From: Scytalidium lignicola
Taxonomy: Eukaryota; Ascomycota; Leotiomycetes
Direction of reading: 5' to 3'
DNA: 32,309 nucleotides
NCBI GenBank assembly: GCA_002812745.2
Contig: NCSJ02000433.1
Location: forward strand, 1 to 32,309
Made by a program: the position numbers and the translations under genes. This document shows, piece by piece, positions 11,602 to 21,472 of the stretch. The stretch's first letter is position 1. Every line of letters starts with the position of its first letter. The notes below the pieces were generated by a model, which worked only from the letters and a program-made list of their open reading frames with translations, was not told the origin of the DNA and did no database searches.

Positions 11602-13824
11602 TTAAATGGTAAATCTCTTCTTCTTGGTCTGTTTCCGATGGCGATTACTTCGTCGAACTGATTGGATATCCTCCTTTCCTTCAGTTTGCGGGTCATTCTC
11701 ACCCTTCTCGATCCCTATCGCCTCATCGCTCTCGTCCTGAGTGACTCCCCGGCTTCCAGTAGAATACCCATTCCTCCTTCTGATGCTCCTCTCTTCTGAT
11801 GGTCGGAGAAATCGGTGGACCGTCCGATGGTCAAGTATACGCTCCTCACTATCATCTCTACCCTCTTTGTCCGTCTTCGGCCACATATATCCATACAACT
11901 TGCTATGTCGTTCGCATCTCGGACAGGAAGATCTCGTAAAATAAGCATCTTTCTGGATAAATGACGATTCGCATATCTTGCAGTTAATCCAAGCTGACGC
12001 GGGTTCTGCCAGGAGCGCAGGATTCAGAATATAATCACCAGGAACTCGAATTTTTGGCGCATGGTCCATATCCGTATTGGCAACTGGCACGACCATCTTC
12101 TTCTTCTTCTGGCTCGTGTCCTGTGTTACCTTGGGTTCGGCTGTCATTGTTGCTTCATTGAACTCTAAATTCGAGTCCAGCTCTGATAGAATCGAGGCAG
12201 TGTCATCCTCTTGAAAAGCCGGATGGTCTGCGCTTGTGGAATCCCCTACAATTAGAGATTCGTCTGAAATAGCCTGTTCCAGTGGCACCGTTTTGTCGGT
12301 GTCCGCAATGGCCTGGAATGTACTATTATGATGTGTTTTGGGAGACACAACGATGGTAGTCTCTTCTTCTTCAACAACAATTGTCTCTTCGTCAACTGAT
12401 GTTGCATCGGTGCCAGTAAGGTCATCCGCACCCGATTCGGGGGAGAGACTTTGTGGCCGAGATGAAGAACCTAAGCTAGATGGAGATTCACCACTGATTT
12501 TATCGGTCACAGAATGGTCTACTCCTCTGACCTCTGTAGAAGGACTCTTTGGTCTCTTTCTTGAAGGGCTGAGTGGCACACCTAACAACTCGTATTCCCT
12601 CTTTCCTTTCAGAGGACTGGTAACGGGCTTAATTACAGGTGGGCAACTCATAGCTACAGTTGTTTCGTCCGAATTTTCAACCTTGATCTTAGGATCGCTC
12701 TGAAATTGCTCAGAAGGAGTGAGAAGGTCCACTAATTCGGCGTCTCTTTTGCGTTTTAGGGTCTTCAGGCGAGGCTCAATTGTAGGCGATTGAGACTTCT
12801 TCGATGGTGATATGTGTTCCTTGAATCGAGACATCAAACTCGGCGTTTTCTTCGGGACAAAGGGCCGTATATTTATTTCTGGTGTCATGGAACTCACTCG
12901 CGACGTGCTTGAAGAATCAAGTCGTCTCCGGCGCCGAAGTGAATAGCCATCAAGCAAAGGTTCCTGTTCGATTGACTGTTTGGGCAGAATCGCACTTCCA
13001 TTACTTTCATCAGGGGCCTGCCAACCATTCCGACAATTATCCTCACAGCTCTTGCAGAGACACTCACAATTATCCTCTCCGAAATAGTCCTCACCATAAG
13101 TAACCGTAATCTCTTCCCCGATATCAATATCTCTTACAGCAATTATGTCCATTCCAGCAGTACCGCTAGTCATTAGTCTAGCATTTGCACCACAGTCATG
13201 ATTTGCAAACCGTGCAGGTCCGAGAAAGAGTGAGGCAGTCTTATTCCGGCTTGATATCACAATACTGAAATCGCGACGACTGAGGCCGATATATTCTTCT
13301 TCTTCAGGTGTCATAATGACTTGTATACCAGACAAATATTTGATAACTTCCCCCTTTCTAATCGATCTTCTCGCGGTGACAGCTGCCTCATGTGTGACAA
13401 CTGTATATCTATTCGTGCTGGAGACTTCAAAAGGACAGTCGGGTAGGTAGATGTTGATATATTTTCTCAGATGTTGGCGGAAATCGTTCTTCTCCTTGTC
13501 TGTTTTGAGGTTCAAGAAGAACTTTCTGAGACCAGGCAGCTTGAGCAATTGCGCCTCGGCTTTTGCAGGATTCTTTTCAACAATGACAGAAGTCTGTATT
13601 ATTGAAGTAACATCTTCCTCTCTCACGCCACGGCACGAGTGATAGGCACTGCGGTTTTTCCGAATAGTTGTCCAGTAATAGACCTATCAGCTGTAAGCTG
13701 AGATGCCTTGAGGACCTCTACAGGGAAGGAAACTTACGTGGTCAACAAGCGCATCAGTGAGTATATCATCATATGCAGCTAATTGTGCAAGAGTTAAGCG
13801 CTCTTTTTTAGGCTTGGATACCAT
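11602..13824 (-). CDS. SET9: Histone-lysine N-methyltransferase SET9 (H4-K20, SUV4-20 family)
   Basis: Predicted exons (minus strand) 13824-13738 and 13683-11602, 722 aa. The 54-nt intron begins GTAAGTTT and ends GATAG; splicing joins RLTLAQLAAYDDILTDALVDH to VYYWTTIRKNRSAYH, the conserved SET9 N-terminus. The SET domain spans about residues 120-235, with YLSGIQV, the cofactor-binding FANHDCGANARL (about 189-200) and EEITVTYGEDYFG. A post-SET-like Cys cluster (CECLCKSCEDNC) follows directly. The middle is long, acidic and Ser-rich with basic patches. A C-terminal CxxC pair (CKICESSF, SSCPRCE) and the basic end are also typical of fungal SET9. By family, it methylates histone H4 Lys20 and acts in DNA-damage signalling and heterochromatin. 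It is transcribed divergently from uL14m. Confidence 0.96.
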
Positions 13825-14443
13825 GATGAATATCAGTTAACTGCGTTGCGATAGTTGCAATCGTAGGACCTGCTAGGAATCATGAAGTAGAGGATGGTGT
13901 TATAGAGTGGTAAGGCTAGCGTAGGGGGAGTATTTTAAAGGAGCGACTATCCTGAAAGGAGACACTGGTTAGGGTATAATAGTAGAGGCCGGATAACATT
14001 CGTTAACTGCTCTCTCGAAGACTATAGTCTATTAAGAGCCTTGCTATTGTATCTGGTACCGCCTCCAAAATATCACTAAACATGGAGATACACAAAGGGT
14101 GAGCTAACACGGCGGGCTCGCTCCATGCGGTTTTTTTTACCGCGCTGGGGTCGCAAAAAGGCGCTGATTTATTTGCAAAGTGGCATATTTGACACCCTCA
14201 TACATTGGTAGTCTGAGAGACGGATTCATCCAGCTGCTGACCTCGAAGAAACGAGATGGCGCAGTAGCTGCGAACGACTCGCGCTCCTCTTATTGCCTTA
14301 TTTAGAAAGCACTAAATGGGGGCCTGGGGCCCAGACCACGCTATACTATATACGGTATGCGCGGTTATGAAATTTAGAACCACGGATAAGAGCTTAAACA
14401 CTTCGATCCAGTAACAGGCTTGAACTCCTGCTGTGCCCTCAAG
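13825..14443. promoter_or_regulatory. Divergent promoter region, SET9 / uL14m
   Basis: A 619-bp head-to-head spacer that must contain both promoters. Visible structure: a T-loop hairpin GCGGT-T(n)-ACCGC at 14127-14143 and CTGGG-G-CCCAG at 14324-14334. I see no ORF or RNA gene. Confidence 0.6.
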
Positions 14444-15005
14444 ATGATTCAACTAAAGGTGAAGCACTTTGATACGATCTCTCTACATATTCTAAATGTT
14501 ATTATAGACGATGCTTAATTGCATCGACAATTCCGGGGCTGCGGTGGTAGAATGCGCGAAGGTTCTGAAGATGAAGAGACATGCGAAGATTGGTTTGTTA
14601 GCTATGCCTGTAGTAACTCAATATCATATTAACAAGATATTAGGAGATAGGATTGTTGTCGTCGTACAGAAACAGCGCAACTTTGGCCCCGAATCTGGAC
14701 CTGGTGGAAGTGTATCGACATCTGCTGCGAACAAGGTCCGAAGAGGAGATATCCGACATGCAGTCGTTGTAAGAACCGCAAAGAAGTTACAGAGACCTGA
14801 TGGAAGTGTTGTCAAATTTGACGATAATGCTTGTGTACTCATCAACAAGGCAGGAGAGCCGATAGGTACGAGGTTGAATGGTAGGACGACACTTCAACAT
14901 GCTCAGAATCGAGTTCTTACTAACTGTGGAATAGGGGTTGTTGGTGCTGAATTGAGAAAAATGAAATGGTCGAAGATCCTCTCCCTCGCACCAATGCATT
15001 TGTAG
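14444..15005 (+). CDS. MRPL38: Mitochondrial large-subunit ribosomal protein uL14m
   Basis: Predicted exons 14444-14458, 14508-14592, 14644-14880 and 14935-15005, 135 aa. The first coding exon encodes only MIQLK. The three introns are 49, 51 and 54 nt; the last two have ATTAAC and CTAAC branch sites. Introns 2 and 3 are multiples of three without in-frame stops, so an unspliced reading gives a falsely long protein with 17- and 18-residue inserts. Removing them restores the uL14 signatures KRHAKIGDRIVVVVQKQRN and TRLNGVVGAELRKMKWSKI. The whole protein is recognisably bacterial-type L14 (MLNCIDNSGAAVVECAKVLK), which marks it as the mitochondrial rather than the cytosolic paralogue. By family, it lies at the intersubunit face of the mitoribosome large subunit. 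It converges on RPB9 with a 237-bp spacer. Confidence 0.93.
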
Positions 15006-15242
15006 GATAGATTTGTAAAACATCGCTTATCAACAGTGTAGAATAGTATAGATAGCAGGCGTTGATGCGGTCTGGGGATCATGAATTTAAGATCAAAAAG
15101 CTCTTTGTATTGCTCTCTTCCAGGTAATAGAGCCATTTATATGCAATGTATCTAGTATACAACGTGCAAACCATCCAAATAACGCCATAAGTTAATCTAT
15201 ACTCGAAGAAACGCCACCCTAAAATAACCTGTCTTCATGGTA

Positions 15243-15952
15243 TCATTGGAAGATGTGACCACAGCCACAGCAGACGTAAAAGAGTTTCTGCGGACTACCT
15301 TAGCAAGTATAGATTCGTAGGTTAGAGGATAGAGCTCTTACCATTCCAGTTTCAGCGGATCGCTGTTGAGACTGAAAGAACACGGCGTCCTCGGTCTTGC
15401 ACTTAGGACAGGCCTTGTTGGAACGTGGAAGCTGGAAACAAGCAAGACGTATTAGCAGAAGTCTTGAGGCTCACTGTGTGTAGTAACTCAAGCCTGCTGC
15501 AACTTTGCAGGGCTATTCTCTAGATGACAGCCTTCCTCGTCGGAGAGCATTTTTGTCATCGAATCATGAGAATGATCCATGGATCGTCCTCCGCATATTG
15601 AGCAGAGGATAATATTGCCACACAACAGACAAAGAGGTAAACCCACAGTCGGATCGGATCCAACATCCTGCGTAACACCAGCTGTCTCTCCGACCGCATT
15701 ATTAAGAATGTTTCGGAAAACGCAAGATGAGGCAGCTTCTTCGGAATATTGACATGTGCGACAAGCGAATTGGAGACGGTGAGTATCAGGGTCCTCTTTA
15801 GGGTAGAGCATATTGGAGCTGTAGGTAACATCAGTCGCAAATCTAATCAGATGAGAATCACTATGAGCATACCATTCACTGCAAAATCGGAATGTAATTT
15901 GCTCCATATTTTTCCTGGAGTCTTCGCCAGTACTAGAAGCTGGGGACGCCAT
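15243..15952 (-). CDS. RPB9: DNA-directed RNA polymerase II subunit RPB9
   Basis: Predicted exons (minus strand) 15952-15873, 15818-15647, 15431-15342 and 15287-15243, 128 aa. Introns are 54, 215 and 54 nt. The N-terminal zinc ribbon uses C24/C27 (FCSECSNMLYP, completed across intron 1) and C46/C49 (FACRTC). The C-terminal ribbon uses C92/C95 (NKACPKC) and C120/C123 ([10 protein letters not shown]), with [18 protein letters not shown] between them. By family, it is a Pol II subunit affecting start-site choice, fidelity and transcription-coupled repair. Intron 1 is in frame and stop-free, so a simple ORF wrongly includes about 18 extra residues. Reading through intron 2 replaces the C-ribbon with an unrelated Cys-containing tail. 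It is divergent from ESS1. Confidence 0.95.
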
Positions 15953-16416
15953 GATCTCGGGTGGGAAGATGTGAGAAGAAATGTAGCGGTGGTATCTTTT
16001 GCCTTAGACCGTCGAATAACTCTAGGCCTGTAACAGTGGATGTGATCGTGCAACAGAATCTAAATAACGAGGGGTGAGCGCGAATGTTGTGAAAATGCTG
16101 TGAAGCAGGAGCCTTATTATTATCTTGCGTCGTGCGGACCAGCCTTTCTACTGACACTGCAAGGACCACGAATAAAGAGCCTTTAGCTTGACGCTAAGAT
16201 TAGTTAGCAACGCGGGAACCCCGCGATCAACAAAGTCACTTGATCACTGTCCCTGCAGCGCTGCCCAGCTAGCAACCTTTATTAATTACGCAACTGCTGG
16301 AACCCCGAGATTTCCAAGATACAGCTCATTCACACATATCTATCAGGATCAACGAGCAAGCCCTTTTGAAGAATTAATTTACTAAGTTTACAGATCCGTC
16401 TATAACCTTGCACACC
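15953..16416. promoter_or_regulatory. Divergent promoter region, RPB9 / ESS1
   Basis: A 464-bp spacer between the two start codons. Two adjacent inverted repeats stand out: CGCGGG-AAC-CCCGCG at 16211-16225 and GATCAA-N9-TTGATC at 16225-16245. Either could bind a dimeric regulator serving both genes; that is inference from symmetry only. Confidence 0.55.
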
Positions 16417-17166
16417 ATGGTATTTCTCAGCCTTGTCTCCCTTGTTTACTTAGATTACAAACTCCATTCCCACCAATGTCTCTGTCACTAACACTTACGA
16501 AAGGCCGATGCAGGTTTGCCTCCGGGTTGGGAAGTCCGACATTCCAACTCAAAGAACCTTCCCTACTATTTCAACGAGTCCCAGAAAATTTCCAGATGGG
16601 AGCCGCCGCGAGGAACTGATACGGAGAAGCTGAAGGTGTACATGGCAGAGCATCACAGCGCCCCCGAGCTCAGACCCGAACTTGGTGTAAATGGCAGGAA
16701 TGGGAACGAGGGCAAGATCAGGGCTGCTCACTTGCTCATCAAACACAGAGACAGCCGACGGCCCAGTAGCTGGCGCGAGGTATGTTTTGTCCAGTTTTGA
16801 CTGATACGCTGATTTAACTCAGCCGCCGGCAGTCCGAAATCAAACGCACTAAGGAGGAGGCTATGAATATTCTCCTTGCGCATGAAGCTCGCATCCGAAG
16901 CGGCCAGAAGTCACTTGGAGAGATTGCAATCAGCGAGTCTGACTGCAGCAGTGCGAGAAAGATGGGAGATTTGGGTTTCTTCGGAAAAGGAGATATGCAG
17001 AAAGAGTTTGAGGAGGCTGCATTCCAGCTCAAACCTGGAGAAGTAAGTCAAGTGGTTGAGACTGCATCGGGTTTGCATCTAATTGAGAGGTATGTTTTGA
17101 CGTTACGCTATCTTTTTCTTTCTTTCTTTTTTTTAACAGTGTACTGATTATCTAAGGCTTGAATAA
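16417..17166 (+). CDS. ESS1: Peptidyl-prolyl cis-trans isomerase ESS1/PIN1 (WW + parvulin)
   Basis: Predicted exons 16417-16419, 16504-16779, 16833-17089 and 17157-17166, 181 aa. The first coding exon is only the ATG; an 84-nt intron with a CACTAAC branch follows, giving MADAGLPPGWEV. Introns 2 and 3 are 53 and 67 nt; the last acceptor (TCTAAG) gives the usual ending HLIERLE. A WW domain occupies about residues 6-36 (W10, YYF, W33). The parvulin domain starts near residue 72 with RAAHLLIKH (H77, K81); the phosphate-binding basic pair is RR at about 86-87, and the catalytic Cys is about C131 in SESDCSSARKMGDLGFF. By family, it isomerises phospho-Ser/Thr-Pro bonds, notably in the Pol II CTD. 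The exon 4 acceptor is the least certain junction. Confidence 0.95.
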
Positions 17167-17354
17167 AACAAACTATGTACATCGATATTAGTCGTTCGTG
17201 AGTTATGGAGTTTATTTAAGGCTTGGAAAACTTGTCTCAAGTTCTCTTAAATTTTTCTTGTTATGCGGCTTTCTTATCATTCCATGAACCCCACGCTCCA
17301 GGATAAATTAAAGCGTAAATGGGGCATACAGCAACAGGCTACCGCCCAAACAAT

Positions 17355-19240
17355 CTATAGGTTTACTAATGAGTCAATTGCTTTAACAATTGATGGTATA
17401 GAGGTCAATGAGAGGGTTATGATGCCAAATAAAGACATCGAGAGAGTTGAGAGTGCTGCTGCTCTTGGATCTGACACCAAAAGCAATGCCGTCGCAATTG
17501 CAGATGAGTTTCCGCCTAAGGTCACGCCTCTCGTAACATAGTCATCTATAAATGAGTCAGTTGCGTCTCGAAAGAAATTGAAGTAGGATATCCTAGAGAA
17601 AGACAACCTTCGGGAATTCTCAACCAGTGAAAGAGTTTGGAGCCCATCAAAACACCTAGTATTCCGCTTATGATTGCAAGTGGTGCAACTGTATTAATAT
17701 CACCACCCAGATTACTGACAGCCGGTGTAGCCAATGCAAGAGTCAAACTACGACCAGCAAATGCTATACTACGCTTCGAGGATATACCGATTGCATAGCA
17801 AAATGCGGGATATCCAAATAGCGAGCCAATCGACACGACAACGTTTGGCACAACTATGGCAATGAAGTGGTTTTTAAGTTCTTTGCGGTACTGGAACATT
17901 GGTAGCGCGAGAGCCACAATCGACGCATCTAGAACCGTGGAGAGAATGTCCGCTGCACCTGGATTTGGACCATTCGTGCCTCGCCATAGCTGTAGGTATC
18001 TTGTTCCGGTCTTGTATGCAGTCAAGCTACCGTCAAGCATTATGCCTCTAGTAAGACCCAGAAGCCAAACCCCAACAATGGTTATTGCAGAGGAAACGAG
18101 GACAGGATGAAGAAATTGTTTCCATCGAGCAGGCAGGGCTATAGCTGAAAAATATGACAGGATAGTCAATGTGAGTTGGGCTGGCATTGCATAGCCGGTA
18201 GCATAGTATATCGGCAGACCAATAAACAGAAAGAAGAAACCATAGGTAATTCGGTCAAAGTTTGCATTCAAGAGCGCCGCCCATCGCTGCGGACGAGTAA
18301 GTGGTAATGGGGTCTGTAACAGCGTACGGACTGCACTGCTAGAGGTAACAGCACCATGTTCAGGCGGCCCACCAGTTCCTCTTATTCGTGAAGGGTCTTG
18401 CGTTCTCTCAGGCTCGACGAGTTCAGTCGGTGTGTCTGATCCAAAGGACCGGACAGTCTCAGAGAGAGGAATCCGGTCATCTTCATTACCAATTTCCTCT
18501 GCCCGTTCCGTCATAGCACGCTTTGACGAACCGGTAATCATCTGGAGGCCACGCACCATCCATGCTGTTACCGCTACCATAACCACAAAGCCAACGACTA
18601 GGCTCTAAATTAGAGATCTGTAGCAGGGCGAGATAGATGTCGCAGACTTACGCGTCACTGCTATTATCTTGCCAATCTCAACGCCGGTAATTGATCCACC
18701 TCCACCCAAGGGCAGCACCACAAATGAGGGGACAAAGAAGCAATTAATCCAACGGAGAGAAAACCCGGCCTTTTTATATAAATAGCCCCGTTAGAAATCT
18801 CCAACCGATGTCTCCAAGGAGAGGAAAGGAAAAAGAAGAAACATACAGGAACATCAATGATGTTGACGATTGCTCTCGTCTTTCTATCTCCAATAACCAT
18901 ATCACAGATAATTAAGGCGATAAACAGCAAGACCAGACAAGCCACTGATGCTGGGAAGGTTACGGAGCTGAGACCAATGAGCGAGTCAACACTGAAGCAG
19001 AACAAAAGGATACAGATAATTCCCGCAGGTACGATAAGCCATTCTTTGAGAATACGATTCGACGAGAGTCGAACAACCTTCACAATTGACAATCACAGGT
19101 TAGCCTCGCCGCAACTATTAACATCTGATAGGAAGACTTTTAGGGAGGGAGGGTGATGGGAGAAGTCGTACCAGTTGCAAAGCTGAAAAGGCGTCCACGA
19201 TAGTTTCTGTGAACTTGCTATTATGCGCGTGATGAGCCAT
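17355..19240 (-). CDS. LrgA-LrgB fusion membrane protein (PLGG1-like family)
   Basis: Predicted exons (minus strand) 19240-19172, 19077-18847, 18769-18652, 18597-17608 and 17545-17355, 532 aa. Introns are 94, 77, 54 and 62 nt, all GT-AG; the first has a GGCTAACC branch. The N-terminal part is LrgA/CidA-like, with helices around LIVPAGIICILLFCF and FPASVACLVLLFIALIICD and the downstream IIDVPAGFSLRWINCFFVPS. A polar linker of about 90 residues follows (from about residue 160). The LrgB domain (from about 240) has many membrane helices and the signatures LALATPAVSNLGG and RGVTLGGNSSAIATALLL, the latter in the last exon. Bacterial LrgAB act in autolysis control and pyruvate handling; the plant fusion PLGG1 transports glycolate/glycerate. 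The fungal substrate and compartment are unknown. It is tail-to-tail with ESS1 (188 bp). Confidence 0.92.
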
Positions 19241-21374
19241 TGTAATGGCTTCTTATTACGATATTGTCATGACAGGAATTGAATCATTTATGATATTATC
19301 ACATATTAATTTTTTTTTTATAAAAAAAATATACTGTCTCAACCCCTCCCTCCGACTTTCGGCCGTGTTTTGCCGAGAGATCTTTTGATAAGGTTGAGAG
19401 TCACGAGAAAGAAGGATCCTACATTTGCTTATGACAGCATTGCGCATGGGGCTGGAGTTATGCTGCATTACTTCCGAGAAGGCACAAAGATCCGATACTC
19501 TACGATTACTACAGTAGAGGTAATTAAGAGACGTGACTGTGGAAAACATGTCCTGCCAAGTTATGGCGAAATCTAGGCCCTGCGCCTCTTCTGGCTCCCA
19601 TAGGCGAACCTAGACGTCATTATTTTACTGCTGAATGTGGCGCAGGTAGTAGAGTAACCATAATTAGTGGGCTCACTTGTGCGGCGCTCGAAGATAATGC
19701 GAGCTTTACTTCGTATCAGAGTTTTAAAATGAGAAATGCAGCATACGGAGGTACTTACGTGCGAAAGCTACAGAGGCACAAACTGGTAAATGAGTATGAT
19801 TCAAGAAGCCCACAAATAAAGTCATTTGAACTGATCTATATATTTCTCAACAAATGGCTTTAAAATCAGCATTGATTAAAATGGCCAAAGGCAATGTATT
19901 AATTTCCAACGAATCATGATAATGACGAATAATATTTATATGTATGTATGCATTTCCTATACAAAGGACAAAATCGATGTCGATGATACTGGACTTTGAG
20001 CAAGCGCCAGGGTCAATGGATGAGACGTTAATAAGCACAGCTAATTGAGAAGTTATCATGTGACGAGTGAGGCTTTGCAGAAAAGCTGCCTTGGCAAGGC
20101 TGACTGGCGATTCCGTCAAGTCGTCATTGGTTTCCAGCTGGGCAAGCATCTTTGACGACCCTGGACGCTGACAGCATCACGGACCCCGTCTTATGCTTAC
20201 CTGTGGAGCGAAGTATTATCATGGAGTTTACAATGGGATTTAGGAGATAATACTGTACAAATCCTCGTGATTAGGTGTGGACAGTGGCTACAGTACCGTG
20301 AGACCAGTCCAGGTCGAGATGGTGCAAGGATGTGAGACTCATCCGGAGAGGCAGCGAGGCAGACTTTGGTCAGTTACTCGGACAGTACCGTACTATCTCA
20401 GCAACGCGTGGAACAGATATTCCAGAGAAGATGTGTGTATATTCGAGAGATGGTGGTGGTAACCGAAAATAAATCTAACGAGAGGCTCCTCCTCCTCCCT
20501 TTGAGATGGCGGAGAGACTGCAGCCTGATACCAGAGAGCTCATCCACACTGTAGATCTCCCCACTCGCTCGTAGCTTCTCATGACTGCAATCCAGTCGCA
20601 GGGGCCGTAGGACGGTAGGTTCTGACATCTGTCCTTACCGTAACTTTTGATTTCTTTCCCCAGCGGAAGAGGGATGAATGTTGTACCTGCGTAAGGAGAG
20701 GGGTTAGGGTAACCAGCGACGGCGATGGAGCCGGTGGTAATTACTGGACTGTACCGTCTCCCCTCCGTAAGTTAGCAGGTTCGTTGGACCGCGCAAGTCC
20801 AGTCCAGCGCGGTAGATTTGGCCGGCCGGGCAGATGCAGGGTTGGCGCACCAGGATTGGAGCGGGCACAACCGCTTCTCCGATGACTCCTTTGCACCCTT
20901 CGGAGCCTGGGACTGGGTGACGGGGTGACGGGGAGAAAATAGTGCACGGGAAGGATGGAGGGGTTGAGGGGGGGGTTTGCTCGAGCAATGCCACCACACA
21001 TTCTCACTCTCTCACTCCTGTCCACACTCTGCCACACTCTCCTGGCTTACCGGGGAACGACTGCTGTGGCTCGCTGATAATTAACCTTTCACTTCCCTAC
21101 GGTAGCCATTCTCCTCCTCTGGGACTGGATCATGGCCGTCCTGCAATCGTCCTGCAGTCGTCCTGCCATCCAGCAAATGCATAGTATATGTACGATGGCC
21201 GCGATGGCCGGCAAGCTGCCCCTCCACGCATGCAACCGTACAGTACATGATAGACGGATAATAGCCGTAAGAGCATGATCCGGGCGCTTAATTAATCTGC
21301 ATCACAGTATATTACAGCGGGTCTTCCCGGACCCTCATCGTTGCAGAACAGGAATGTCAGGAGTAAGTACTGTG

Positions 21375-21386
21375 TACTGTACAGTA
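21375..21386. repeat. 12-bp perfect palindrome TACTGTACAGTA
   Basis: This is the longest exact palindromic version of the TACTGTAC word that recurs in both long gene-free regions. It is preceded by GTACTGTG. Confidence 0.7.
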
Positions 21387-21452
21387 ATGGTGTAATGGTG
21401 CAGTCAAGAGGACAATGCTCAAGCAGGAGAGATCGGGCAGCATTGCCAGGGA

Positions 21453-21472
21453 ACCACCACCACCACCACCAC
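21453..21472. repeat. (ACC)n microsatellite
   Basis: About six and a half ACC units with no associated gene. Confidence 0.85.

Noticed and set aside
17263..17541. Plus-strand 92-codon frame between ESS1 and the LrgB gene
   Set aside because: It lies antisense to the last LrgB exon, whose translation carries the clear RGVTLGGNSSAIATALLL signature.
19847..20149. 100-residue minus-strand frame with a real ATG
   Set aside because: No recognisable domain, the second half looks non-coding, and no supporting splice partners were found; mentioned only in the intergenic entry.
20704..20709. TTAGGG, possible telomeric repeat
   Set aside because: Only single copies occur here and near 13970; there is no tandem array.
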